A stretch of 64,000 nucleotides of DNA, from contig NC_089453.1 in NCBI RefSeq assembly GCF_026210795.1, forward strand, positions 622,501-686,500, read 5' to 3'. The DNA is from Rhizophagus irregularis (lineage: Eukaryota > Glomeromycota > Glomeromycetes > Glomerales > Glomeraceae). The notes beneath the pieces were generated by a model that worked only from the letters and a program-made list of their open reading frames with translations, had not been told where the DNA came from and made no database searches. Made by a program: the position numbers and the translations under genes. Shown here one piece after another: positions 47,067 to 58,728 of this stretch (positions are counted from its first letter, which is position 1; each line of letters opens with the position of its first letter).

Positions 47067-47570
47067 TTTAATTACTTTTAATAATTAGACTATATGTATA
47101 TTATGTTTTCATAAGTCGATATACTCACCAGTTATTGATATATATTCACTATATTTTTAACCGAAAAAAGATTATATTTTAACAAAAATAGGTTTAAGTA
47201 GTTTAAATATCAAAGTATTGCTAATAAATTTAATGCATTGTTATAAAATTTTTGTTAAAAAGGATTATTTTTTATGTTTTAATGAAAATTTCTATTGTAA
47301 GTTAATAAAAAAAACGAGCTTTTTTTCTTGGATATTGCTAAATCACACTGCAGGTGATTTTCACCACACCAGCATTAGCAAATATGCAAAGTTTCATGAC
47401 TTTTTTAGTTCTGCCAAAAATTCTACCATAATTCTGGTAAGGTGACAATTACTAGTGGTGATATTTAGCAATACTTTTTTTCTTAATTAGAAAATTTTAG
47501 CATTATAGTTTATTAAAGAAATTATAAGTAAAATTTTAAAAAATTAAAGGATATATAATAGGAGCATCCT
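47067..47570. other. Gene-free stretch
   Basis: A 75-codon frame (47218-47445) is not supported by any domain. The sequence AGGTGATTTTCACCACACCAGCATTAGC at 47350 resembles that at 16380-16395, next to a GGGGCGTCC element. Confidence 0.5.
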
Positions 47571-47696
47571 TAACTTACGCATCATGTGTTATGTGTATGA
47601 TATTAACGTACGCACTGGCCGGAGTTAAGTTTAACGCTATCACGTGTAAGTGCATAACTCCTAAACTTTGGTAGGGTGCGTATGTTAAGGAACCTC
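47571..47696 (-). mobile_element. GGGGCGTCC-family MITE, copy 2
   Basis: About 126 bp, with ends GGAGCATCCTTAAC and GTTAAGGAACCTC and a CTGGCC...AACGCTATCACGTG interior in the opposite orientation to copies 1 and 3. No clear target duplication remains. Confidence 0.75.
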
Positions 47697-47718
47697 ATAT
47701 TTTAGACTAATTAATAAT

Positions 47719-47871
47719 GGACGTCCTTAACGTATAGTGGGGTGTACGATATTATATGTACGAACTGGCCTGAGTTTAGGAGTTATGCACTTGCACGTGA
47801 TAGCGTTAACGTTAATTCCGGCCAGTTCGTACGTTAATATTGTACATCCTTACTGTACATTAAGGAACCCC
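47719..47871 (+). mobile_element. GGGGCGTCC-family MITE, copy 3
   Basis: About 153 bp, close in sequence and orientation to copy 1 (GGACGTCCTTAACGTATAG...ACATTAAGGAACCCC), only about 22 bp from copy 2. Target duplication not visible. Confidence 0.8.
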
Positions 47872-48403
47872 TATATATCAATATACTATTAAAAATTTGA
47901 TATACCGATAAAATTTTATTTTCTTACTATATATTAGGACATATAAATATTAATATTACTTTGATATAATGATATTTCTTAAATTTCCTAAAAATTTCAT
48001 ATATGTCCTAATATATCACTATATAAAGGTTTAACTGTATTTTATATTTGTAGTTTAATATTGATAAAATTATTGTATTTTAAAGTCTTTATTATTTTAT
48101 AATTATTTGAATAATATAACATAATTTTAGCAAAAAATTAAAAAAATTAAAAGAACTACAAATGATTTATATAAAATTATTATATCATATTCTATATTTT
48201 AATAATATAGTAAATTCATTATATAATATATTAAATTTTTAAATAATTTAGATTAAATAATTTGTAATATTAATCAGAATTATAATTATTATAATTTTAT
48301 TTGACATAAATTTTTTGAAAATTGGTAATTTTTTCTATTTTTTTAATAATAATTTTTTAATATACAGTACATTAATGTATAAATATAAATTATATGTTTA
48401 CAC
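47872..48403. other. Gene-free stretch
   Basis: Very AT-rich, no gene. Confidence 0.5.
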
Positions 48404-48630
48404 AGGATTCTGCTTACTTATAATAAAGGTCATCATAGAAAATAGGCTCTTTACTAATAGTTTTTACCTTATTTTTTTCTTAAATTTTATTGGTTAATTA
48501 ACTAAAAAGAAAAAAAAATCATAATAATATAATATAAAATTTCCTTTTATAGTAGAATTTGCAAAGAATTTTATATATGATTTTTACTTTAAGCCTAAGG
48601 GTGACCTATCTTATAAGTAAACAGGGTCCT
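48404..48630 (-). mobile_element. AGGACCC-type MITE, 'ATTATGAT' subfamily, complete copy
   Basis: A 227-bp element with ends AGGATTCTGCTTACTTATAA and (reverse complement) AGGACCCTGTTTACTTATAA. It is the minus-sense, uninterrupted counterpart of the MITE that hosts the hAT element. Flanks GTTTACAC / ATTCACAT do not give a clear duplication. Confidence 0.82.
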
Positions 48631-48823
48631 ATTCACATACTAGTTAAAATAAAATAAGTTATACTGGCCAAATTTTGGTAAAGTTTTAGTAAAATTCTGG
48701 CTTGCATTAAAAACTAAATGAAAATCAACCAAAATTAGGTTTACTGATTTATAACTTATTTCTGGTCTTAAGAATCATTTAAAATTTGCCAATTATCTAA
48801 TTGTGAACTATTTTTAAATGAAC

Positions 48824-49346
48824 TTCATCAGAAAATTTGTTTAGGCGTAATTTAGTATAATACTTCAGAGGTGGTGTAAAATTTTGAAATATTACACTAA
48901 AAACATAATATTACAAAAGTTTACGTTCTTAAATTTAGATAATTATAGTAATTTAAGAATATCTCACTATCTACTAATCCAATCAAGATGATCTATAGCT
49001 CATTGGAATCAGCTCATCAAGACAAATCGAATGGTGTTAAAATCGCAGTTTTACATTTGATAGATGGCTTTCTATTAATTTAAAACTTTATTGTATACTA
49101 TAGAGCATTCTATCAACTGTAGAAATGCAAATTTACCACCATTCGATTTGTCTTGATGAGCTGATTCCAATGAGTTATAGATCGTTTTGATTGGATCAGT
49201 AAATAGCGAGATATTCTTAAATTACTATAATTATTCAAATTTAAGAGCGTAAACTTTTGTAATATTACATTTTTAGTGTAATATTTCAAAATTTTACACC
49301 ACCTCCAAAATATTATACTAAATTACGCCTAAACAAATTTCCTGAT
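48824..49346. mobile_element. AAATTTGTTTAGGCG long foldback element
   Basis: Two arms of more than 200 bp: CATCAG-AAATTTGTTTAGGC at 48827 and its inverse ending at about 49346. They pair through TAATTTAGTATAATA, GTGGTGTAAAATTTTGAAAT and further. Each arm carries a palindromic-module copy (49009-49042 and 49139-49173). The loop between is about 100 bp. Flanking duplication not found. Confidence 0.85.
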
Positions 49347-49470
49347 GTAATAACTAATCATCAAAAGAATCTCTTACAGTAAGATTATATTGATAATTAC
49401 TATTATCAAAAGATATTTTTAAAGGTAACGAATATCTGTAAAATTACCATTTAAAGTTAAAAATAGCTTA

Positions 49471-49749
49471 CACTGGTAAAAAAATGATTTATCCTACACA
49501 TATCTTACACATATTGGGTACTTAAAATGTAGAAAATCATACACAAATAATACACATATCATACACATATCGGGTACTAATATATATATCATACATATAT
49601 CAGGTACCTGATAGGTATACTATATATATAAGTACCCGATATGTGTATGATATGTGTATTATTTGTGTATGATTTTCTACATTTTGAGTACCCGATATAT
49701 GTAAGATATGTGTAGGATATGTGTAGGATAGACCATTTTTTTACCAGTG
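49471..49749. mobile_element. CACTGGTAAAAAAATG foldback element
   Basis: A 279-bp near-perfect foldback with ends CACTGGTAAAAAAATG / CATTTTTTTACCAGTG and a TTA target duplication (49468-49470, 49750-49752). The arms are internally repetitive (TACACATATC, GGGTAC). The 3-bp duplication is unlike the neighbouring 8-bp families and suits PIF/Harbinger- or CACTA-type transposition; assignment is uncertain. Confidence 0.9.
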
Positions 49750-49763
49750 TTAACAGGTAATAC

Positions 49764-50863
49764 AGGATCCCGGATTATACATGAAACCAAAATTGGTTAA
49801 TTTTGACCTCCAAAATGGTCAAAATGGTCGAAATGATTTCGACTTGAGCCCCTCCAAAAGTCGAAATGGTCGAAATTACATCATAGTCATATGATTTTAT
49901 AGTAAACAATAATATTAAAATTCAAAGTTAACGATCTCCGCATCCAGTGATTCAATTTTTATGATCTTTACACGGTTGGATTCAGCTCATCGAGAGGATT
50001 CCAATGATATGTATTTCATATTTGTAGCATCAATATTGACGGAGTTATTCACATTTAAAATTTGGTATTAAATAGTTTTATAATTTTTATAGTAAACAAT
50101 AATATTAAAATTTAAAGTTAACGATCTCTGCATCCAGTGATTCAATTTTATGATCTTTACACGGTTAGATTCAGCTCATCAAGAGGATTCCAATGATATG
50201 TATTTCATATTTGTAGCATCAATATTGACGGAGTTATTTACATTTAAAATTTGGTATTAAATAGTCTTATAATTTTTATAGTAAACAATAATATTAAAAT
50301 TCAAAGTTAACGAACTCCGAATCCAGTGATTCAATTTTATGATCTTTACACGGTTGGATTCAGCTCATCGAGAGGATTCCAATGATATGTATTTCATACC
50401 TGTAGCATCAATATTGACGGAGTTATTCACATTTAAAATTTTATATTAAATTATAATTATAAAAATCACATGACTATGATGTAATTTCGACCATTTCGAC
50501 TTTAATTTTGACTTTTGACCTTCCCAAGTCGAAATATTTCTACTTTTGGGCTTTAATTTTGACTTCATGTATATCCCGGATATCTCTTATAGAACTTACA
50601 ACTGACTTTTTGCCAAAGAAAACCCAATTTGCTTTTTTTTTATTTTCCGTATTTTGCAATTATCTTGGTATCCAGTAATCCAATTCATGCGGATTTAATT
50701 TTATTTTGTAGAGCTCGATGAGAACTACAAAACAAAAAAAAGTTCGTACAAATTGAACTACTGGATGCTGAAATAATCGCAAAAAACTGATTTTTTTTTG
50801 TGAAATTTAGGTCAATCTGTAAAAAAGTTGCCACTGAGTTGTATATGTAATGTCTGGGGTCCT
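49764..50863. mobile_element. AGGACCC-type element interrupted by a TATACATGAA element
   Basis: Outer ends AGGATCCCGGA and (reverse complement) AGGACCCCAGACATTACATA, flanked by an exact 8-bp duplication GGTAATAC (49756-49763, 50864-50871). The inner element 49776-50573 sits close to the left end. Without it the outer element is about 290 bp, a foldback around TAGAGCTCGATGAGAACTAC. Plus and minus frames at 50685-51058 are not genes. Confidence 0.9.
49776..50573 (+). mobile_element. TATACATGAA-family element, copy 1
   Basis: A 798-bp element with ends TATACATGAA / TTCATGTATA and an exact 8-bp duplication TCCCGGAT (49768-49775, 50574-50581). Subterminal arms pair (GTCGAAATGGTCGAAATTAC with its inverse near 50485). 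The core is three tandem units of about 188 bp, starting near 49902, 50091 and 50279. Each has one palindromic-module copy (ATTCAGCTCATCGAGAGGAT) and ATCAATATTGACGGAGTTAT. No coding capacity. Confidence 0.93.
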
Positions 50864-50871
50864 GGTAATAC

Positions 50872-52182
50872 AAATAGTAATATAAATGATACAAAAGGTA
50901 GCTCAAAAGGTTCTAAAGGTAATGGCAAAAAGTTTATATTAAAAGGTTTAGAATATAGTAAAAGGTTTATATTGGCAAAATTATCATTAAAAAATTCAGA
51001 ATATGTTAAAATAAAGCATTTGTACTTGTCTTATAATTATTATTATTATAATAATTAGAACAAAAAGCATTAAATTCTATATTGTTATTAAAAAAATTAA
51101 TTATTTAAAGTTATTAAAGAAAAATTTTCTTTAAAAAAATAACAAAATAAAAAAGTGGCATTTTTGTATATTTAAAGAAAACCATTTAAAAAATTTATAA
51201 AAATCAAGGTAAAAATTCACTTGTGGTGAATTTTACCATAAAATTATTAATTTATGCATAATGTAAATTATAGTAAAATTCATTCTGATGAATTTTACTG
51301 AAAATGAATGTAAAATTAATCTTTTATTTAATTCAAATAATCTAATTTTAAACTTTTTTTTTAATGTAATAAATTCTAATAAATTAAACTAATTTTAACT
51401 TTTTCTTTTAATAATAAATTCAAATAAATTAACTTTAATAATAAAAAATAGAATACTTGAGTATAAATAAATAATATAATATATTATTTGTCCAAAGTTT
51501 AAAATCTAAAAAAATCTTAAAATTTAATTTTAAATAATATTAAAATATAATGCAAGCCAATTATTATTTATTGAAATTTTAAACTTATTAGAATTTTAGA
51601 TTTCAGGATTTTTAAATCTTCTAAAATTATTATATAAAATTATGCAATATATTACATATTTTTGCAAATATTAGAAAAAAGTTACTTTAATTAAGATTAA
51701 AAGATACAAATTTTATCTTTATACTTATAATAATAAGAAAACTTATTTTGAATTAAATGAAAATAAAAATTAGAAAGTATAATATCATTATAAAGTTCTG
51801 AATAATACTAATATAATTCACATTTGAGTTTACTTAGAATTTAAATTAAAATTTTTTAAAAGTTGCATATTATAAAAATATTTTTAAAATTTTGTTATCT
51901 CACATATCTCCAAGGTAAACTTGTTAAATTTTATATTGAACAATAAAAAATTTTTTTTTTGTGGCTTATTTATATTTAATGTTATTAATTGATGAATTAT
52001 CATTACATTTAAATATGATCTTGTAAGATAAAATCAGAATCAAAATATGCCAATTAATGTAATTCATATAAAATTTATATTAGATCTACAAATTAATTTT
52101 ATACTATTGAGTAATAATAATTTTGTAATCTTTTAAAATCTTATATATATTTATAGATGAACTAATCAAAAGAATTAAATTA
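50872..52182. other. AT-rich gene-free stretch
   Basis: Contains a left-end fragment of the AATAATACTAATATAA subfamily at about 51792-51910 (TTCTGAATAATACTAATATA then TTCACATTTGAG). No gene. Confidence 0.5.
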
Positions 52183-53142
52183 CAGTCAACTCTCTTTATA
52201 GTCACACATTTGGGACAAGTCCATATTTGGTGATTATAAAGAGATGTGACTATATAAAAAATTTCTTATATTAGTATATCATAATTCCGGCCAAAAATTA
52301 ACATAATTTTAGCCAAAATTATACTCAAAACTTTATTGTATCATAACTCTACCAATATTAATCGTAGAGAGATGATCTTACCGCCATTCGATTCGTCTTG
52401 ATGAGACGGTTCTAATGGTATAAAATACATAGAAATCCAATCACTAAATTAATTTCCGAAATTAAAAAAATATTAATGGCTTTTGTGTAATAACTCTGCC
52501 AATATTGATCCTAGAGAGACAATCTTACTACCATTCGATTCGTCTTAATGCGGCGAATCTAATGGTATAAAATACAATGAAATCCAATCACTAGATCAAT
52601 TTCCGAAATTAAAAATATTAAATGGTTTTTAAGTAGTAACTCCGTCAATATTGATCACAGAGAGATGAGCTTACCACCATTCGATTCGTCTTTATGAGGC
52701 GATTCCAACGAGCTATTAATCGTCTTTTTACAATCACTAGGTACCGAGAAATTTAGCAAAATGTTAAATGGCGCAGTAAACGTAAATCAAGAATATAATA
52801 ATGCCGATGCTTAACATTTTGTTGAATAACTCATCAGCCAGTGATCGCAAAAGGATAAAACTACCACCATTCGATTCATCTCAGTGAGACGATTCTAACA
52901 AGCTATGATACATCTTTGTACGATTATTAGATGCCAAGTTATTTAATATATTCTTTATATAACTGTGATTATAAACGGTTCTTTTTAATATAAGATTTTT
53001 GAGGATAGGTGTGATAGTGACTATAGATAGATTGTGACTATATAGGATAGTTTTTAATAATAAAGTGTTTTGAATATTCAACTGGTGTGACTATATAGTA
53101 GAATGTGACTATAACGGGAGTGACTATAGAGGGAGTTGACTG
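52183..53142. mobile_element. CAGTCAACTC pogo-like element with module tandem repeats
   Basis: A 960-bp element with ends CAGTCAACTCTCTTTATAGT and (reverse complement) CAGTCAACTCCCTCTATAGT, flanked by TA on both sides (52181-52182, 53143-53144). These features are typical of Tc1/mariner-pogo elements. The interior from 52376 to 52910 has four units of 130-190 bp, each with ACCATTCGATTCGTCTTRATGAG-like sequence (the palindromic module); three also have AACTCYGTCAATATTGAT. No transposase. Confidence 0.92.
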
Positions 53143-53979
53143 TATTTGAAAGTGATAATGATGGTAAATATCTTTACTTTATGACTTTCTTTGTTTTGTA
53201 AATTTTATATTATATAAAATTATGCTTTTATTAGATTACCTGACAAAAGAACTTGAATTGGATCAATTCAATCTCATATTTTTTTTAATATTTGAAACCA
53301 GCAATTAATTATATTATAAATTATTTGATTTTATTAAATATAATATAAAATTTTAATTATTTTTTTTTCCTTTTGATAATTATATTATAAGTGTTATTTT
53401 TTTAATAAAATTATATAATTTATATTATTATATAAAATAATAAAAAATTCTAAATAATACTAATATAATTTACAAATAAATTTTAAATATTAAAGTAAAA
53501 ATATATTTATAATATAACTTTATCAATATTGAAGTTAGATATAATTTTACTATTATTAAAATCCTTTTATTAAGATAAATCCAATGATATAAATTTATTA
53601 AAATTAAATTACTGGTTGTGTTAAAATAGAAGAAGTCACTATTTCATCTTATATATATTTTAGTTAGTTAAGATTTTTTATATATGAATTTTGCAAATTT
53701 ACAATTTATAAGGTTTTTTTTTACACTATTTAAAAATATATATTATTTTTTTTTCAAATTTTTTATTTTTTTTTAGTTTTTTTTTAGCATATTTTGATCC
53801 TACTGGTTTTAAAAATATGCTTAGGTAATGTAATACATTAATACCTTTTTTTAGCAAATTTTTAAAGTATTTATATTATTGTAATGTATTTTTAAAATAA
53901 TGCAAACATCATTTCAGAGCAATAGTATTTAATATATAAAAATCTGTTGAAATTAATTATAGATTGCTAATTATTTTGT
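53143..53979. other. AT-rich stretch with a truncated MITE
   Basis: At 53447-53630 is a truncated AATAATACTAATATAA-subfamily copy (left end, module and AAATTACTGGTTGTGTTAAAA present, right end missing). Otherwise AT-rich with T-runs near 53740-53790; no gene. Confidence 0.6.
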
Positions 53980-54288
53980 AGGACTCTGAATAATACTAAT
54001 ATAATTTACAAGTAAACTTTAAGTATTAAAGTAAAAATACATTTTATGATATAACTCCATCAATATTAAAGCTAAAAATGCAATTTTATTATTATTAAAA
54101 TCCTCTTATTGAGACGAATCTAATGATATAAATTTTATTAAAATCAAATAACTGGTTATATTAAAAATAGGGGTATGTAGGATAATAAAATTTTTAAAAT
54201 ATTACTGTAATATATAACTTTTGAAAAATTTTAATATAAACTCTACGCAAACTTAAATGTAAGTTATATCAGTATTATTCAGAGTTCT
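53980..54288 (+). mobile_element. AGGACCC-type MITE, AATAATACTAATATAA subfamily, copy 2
   Basis: A 309-bp element with ends AGGACTCTGAATAATACTAA and (reverse complement) AGAACTCTGAATAATACTGA; flanks TATTTTGT / CATTTTGT are an 8-bp duplication with one change. Contains ATAACTCCATCAATATTAA and the module (CTCTTATTGAGACGAATCTA). Confidence 0.9.
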
Positions 54289-54296
54289 CATTTTGT

Positions 54297-55769
54297 AATT
54301 GAACTTTATTACTATTTTTAATTTAATGTAACTTCCCTAATTTTTATACATTATCACAGAAATTAGTTTTCAGTTTTTATGTTATTATCATATAATGATT
54401 AATATTAGTTAAACCAATAAAATTTAACAAAATTATATTCATATTTTTTTTATTTTTTTCAGTATTTTAGCTGTTATATAAAATGACAAAAAAAAAAATA
54501 TAAAATTAAAATATATTTTAGTTATCAAAAATACCTTTATTATAGAATAAATCTAACAAAATAAACCTGTAAACATAAAAAAAACTGTTAAACCAATTAA
54601 AAAAAATTGAACAGCTCATATTAAAAATGCGTTTCCAAAAGTTTTTAATTCTAATAACTCTTTTGATTTTAAACAATTAGATTTTATTAAAAATAAGAAC
54701 GAATATTTTCAATATACAGTAAATATAATTTAACAGAAACTATTCAATTATCATTTTGTTTAATATGTAATAGTTTTTATTAGTGTTTGATTTCCAAAAA
54801 CACTAAACAGATAAGAAATAAAAATTCTTTTATAAAAATAATTAAAACTACTATTATATTAAATTTTACATTTAAATATAATAGTTTTAATAAAAGTGAA
54901 CATATCCGCTGATTTGCGAAATTTGCCGATCATCAGTTATGTGGTGCAGTACCAATTAAAATTGATCAAACCCCATTCCTACGTAAGAAAAAATGTTAAA
55001 AAATATATAAAAAAAACTTTTAAGATCTCTTCCAAAATATTTACCTCTTTAAACTGAAACTAATAGAAGGAGTTTCTAGAAAAAAAAAGGAAAAAAATAT
55101 TATAAAGTTAGTTTATTAAAAAAAAAAGAAAAAAAACTTTACAAATCCAGAATATTTAATAATTTAACGAAAAAAAATTAACTGAAAAATAATTAATAAT
55201 AAATATCAAATAGATTTTAATTAAACAGCTAATCAATACATAATCTAAATTTGCTAAAACATTGTTATTAATATTTAGAGTTATTTATTTATTGAAAGAT
55301 TTTTTTTGAATAATTTTGCTTTCTAAATAAATTTTTTCTATAAACTATATAAAAAAAAATAAAAAAACAGCTCCAAGTTGTATCTAATATAAAATAATTA
55401 CTAATATACTTGCAAAAATTCTCAACTTACTTGATATAAAAACTGGTTGAAAAGTTGATGGTGGAGTTGATGGGGAGTTTAATAGGGAGTTTACAAAAGA
55501 AAAAAATTTTTTAACGCTACTTTTTGTTGAAGTAATTTCTTAATATCTGTCATATGATCATGTAGCACAAGTGTAATCATTTTTGCAAAACTTAATTTAC
55601 CTAATTTTTATTAAATTATTGTCAAATTCCTTAATTTAGATGAATTTTGTTAATTTCGCAAATTGGAGAATATGAAATGAAAATAATATTAAATTAGAAA
55701 TCAAATATAAACTCATAATTAAAAAGTAGATGATACTTCACTTTCTGCTAAAAATCAATCAATTATAAT
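54297..55769. other. AT-rich gene-free stretch
   Basis: No gene. Short GC-richer patch at 54900-54985 (CCGCTGATTTGCGAAATTTG) without coding pattern. Confidence 0.5.
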
Positions 55770-56174
55770 AGGACCCCGAACAATACTGATATAACTCACA
55801 TTTGAGAATATATTATTATACTCTGGAAGGAATGATCATCCTAAGAAGAACCTATCATATATGTCACAACACCCTGAGTGGATAACAACTCACATTTGAG
55901 TTTGTGTAGAGTTTATATTAAAATTTTTCAAAAGTTGCGTATTATATAAGGATATTTTTAAAATTTCATTATCCTACATACCCCTGTTTTTAATATAACC
56001 AGTAATTTGATTTTAATAAAATTTGTATCATTGGATTCGTCTCGATGAGAGGATTCTAATGATAGTAAAACCGAATTCCTAGCTTCAATATTGACAGAGT
56101 TATGTCATAAAATGTATTTTTACTTTAGTACTTAAAGTTTACTTGTAAGTTATATTAGTATTATTTGGAATTCT
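55770..56174 (-). mobile_element. AGGACCC-type MITE, AATAATACTAATATAA subfamily, copy 3
   Basis: Ends AGGACCCCGAACAATACTGA and (reverse complement) AGAATTCCAAATAATACTAA; flanks ATTATAAT / GTTATAAT are an 8-bp duplication with one change. Opposite orientation to copies 1 and 2, with a well-kept module (GGATTCGTCTCGATGAGAGG). A 94-bp insertion at 55807-55900 lengthens it to 405 bp. Confidence 0.9.
55807..55900. mobile_element. 94-bp insertion with 14-bp duplication
   Basis: Inserted in the MITE just after AACTCACATTTGAG (55793-55806), which is repeated at 55887-55900. The inserted sequence (TCTGGAAGGAATGATCATCC...) is GC-richer and not found elsewhere in the window. A 14-bp duplication suits target-primed retrotransposition or a repair event; there is no A-tail. 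Confidence 0.7.
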
Positions 56175-56182
56175 GTTATAAT

Positions 56183-56682
56183 AATCTTTAAATTAGATAA
56201 ATTCTTACTTCATTGCAAATTAATATATTATATTACTTTTTGAAAATAAAAAGATTCATACTAATTGTCTGAAGCATAAGCATAAGACATTTATATTCTA
56301 CTCTAAATTATGCATGTGTTATCTGTTCATACATATGTATGACCAATAAAATCTTAGAATTAGGTATAACCTTAGATTTGTTTATATATATAATACATAT
56401 CCTTCTGATTTAAAATATCTTTAAAAATTTTTATGCTATTTAATAAGACCTAGATATATATATATAACTTTAATATATGTATTAAAATTGCAAAAATAAA
56501 TACCTTTTTATGTAATTTTACAATAAGCTAATTATTTTTATAAAGTTGAAATTGAAATACATTTTTCAGTTCATATTTGCATTTTTTCAATATATTCATC
56601 AAATAAAAATCAACATACTTACAAATAATTTCTTGCAATATTTAATAAATAATAATATAATAAATTATTAATATATATTTTT
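56183..56682. other. AT-rich gene-free stretch
   Basis: Nothing recognised beyond simple AT sequence. Confidence 0.5.
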
Positions 56683-57579
56683 GTCTGGAGCGAAGCAAAG
56701 AACTATATATGTTTATGAATCTTAATGACATATTGGATCACGTGGTGATGTCTGTTTATCTGCACGCGTCATTTCTGATTGGTCCGCACAGATTGTGTCA
56801 TTGAAATTTCATACTACTTCAAAAATAAACAAGTGTAATAATCATAATAAGTTTATGATAAACATGATTACCTGATAATCTCTTTTTTTATTTGGTTTCG
56901 TCTAGTGAGTATATTGTTTTTTAATTGACTTCAAAGGAATGTTTTTGATTTATTTCTTATTCTTTTTCTAGGGTTTCTGGATTTCTTGTACATACTGGAC
57001 TTTAAAGGTAAATTAGGAAGTAGAGGGTTTTTTATTTGTTTAGCTTTAAAGAAACGTTTCTAACGTTTCATTTCTTACTTTTTTCCTAGGGTTTCTGGAT
57101 TTCTTGTATATACTGGACTGGTAAGTTGTTTTTTTATTTGTTTTGCTTTAAAGAAACATTTCTAACATTTCACTTATTATTATTTCTAGGGACACGGGAT
57201 TTTTGTACACGCCAGATTTTTAAAGGTAAATTGGCTTTTCTTATTTGTTTGACTTTAAAGAAATGTTTTTAACGTTTCATTTCTTACTTTTATCCTAGGG
57301 TTTCTGGATTTCTTGACTGGTAAATTGTTTTTTATTTGTTTTACTTTAAAGAAACGTTTTTAACGTTTCATTTTTATTTTTTTATCTAGGAATGCGGGTT
57401 TTTTATATATGGCAGATTTTTAAAGATAAATTGTGAAGAGGGGCTTTTCTTATTTGTTTAACTTTAAAGAAACATTTCTAACGTTTTATTTTTTATTTTT
57501 TTTAGGGACGCCAGATTTTTTGTACAAATTAAATTTTTAAAGATATTTGGATTTTTGTACAAAATCTTTTGCTCCAGAC
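56683..57579 (+). repeat. GTCTGGAGC element with exon-like tandem units
   Basis: Inverted ends GTCTGGAGCGAAGCAAAGA and (reverse complement) GTCTGGAGCAAAAGATTTT bracket about 900 bp. Inside, from 56930 to 57545, are six units of 90-120 bp. Each unit has a T-rich tract and a TAG, a short GC-richer block of 21-37 nt (for example GGTTTCTGGATTTCTTG...), then GGTAAATT or GGTAAGTT, then TTTATTTG and CTTTAAAGAAACGTTTCTAACG. The blocks look like micro-exons at 56972-57007, 57090-57120, 57190-57225, 57299-57319, 57390-57425 and from 57506, with 69-82 nt introns; the fifth has lost the GT donor. No start codon or protein family is recognised, so this may be a mobile minisatellite instead of a gene. Confidence 0.6.
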
Positions 57580-58728
57580 TTACAACGATTTCCGTTTCCT
57601 AGTATATTATAATAAACAAAATTCTTAAATGATTTACATTTATATTATTTTTATTAAAAACTTTTTTTATTCTAGTATACATTACTATAGATTTACAATA
57701 CAATCCATTTTGTATATATATAAATAACTTTTTAACTAATATTTTTTCAATACAAAGTAAGTTTAACAATTTGTTTTTTCATATATTTATCATTAAATAG
57801 AAGTGTTATATACCATTTGAGATTATTAACTATATTTTTAGATATTAAAAAAGTATTTCTATTTGCAAAAAAAAGAAAATTTAGAAAATGTCAAAAAAAG
57901 AAAATAATACATAACTTGAAAACTAACTTTATTTAGTTAATATAGTACCTAAAATTTGGTAAATATAAAGTTTATGATAAAAAATTTATGAAATTGTAAG
58001 AAATTACAAGAAACTAAACAAATTGAAGAAATTTTATTAAAATAGTTCATAAAAAAATAGAGAAAATCAGAGAAATCAATCCCAATTTATATATTATTAT
58101 ATAATTTCACAATCAGAAGGTTATATTAAATTATATATACATATATATATATATATAAATACAACTAGTACTGTACATATAATTACAAAAATATATTCAT
58201 CATGAATAATTAAATGGCATAAGTTTATTACTATCTAAAGATATTAAGTATTATTATAAGTGGTTTCAATATTAATTTTTTTACTAGATTTTATATAGTA
58301 AAACTTAAATTATATCTGATTATATTTTTATTTGTGACAATTTTTTCTTAAAAATAATGATAAATTAAATTTGAACTAATTTAATTAAATTAAAATATAA
58401 CTTATATATATTTTTTCTGAAATTTGTTACTAATTAATAGTTAGAATTTTAAATTCAATTAATAAAATTAAAAAAAAAAACTATAATTTTATTTATTTAT
58501 TTTTTTTTGCTACAGCACAACTAGATTTTTATTAAGATAATAAAAACATTTGTAAATATAATATATATATAATAAATAAACTATTCTAATATTATTAAAA
58601 TTTAAACCACCTGTTAACTACATTCAAGAAACCATGTTTACACTATTAGTAATGGATTTAAGCTAAGGAAATAAACAACTTTTGTAAGATCATTTTCTTA
58701 AAAAGAAGTCTTTCTTTTCAGTCTATAT
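57580..58728. other. AT-rich gene-free stretch
   Basis: Simple AT-rich DNA with an (AT)n run at 58130-58160. No gene. Confidence 0.5.

Noticed and set aside
47218-47445. 75-codon plus-strand frame
   Set aside because: Chance frame in AT-rich DNA; its HTAGDFHHTS part overlaps repeat-related sequence seen near 16380.
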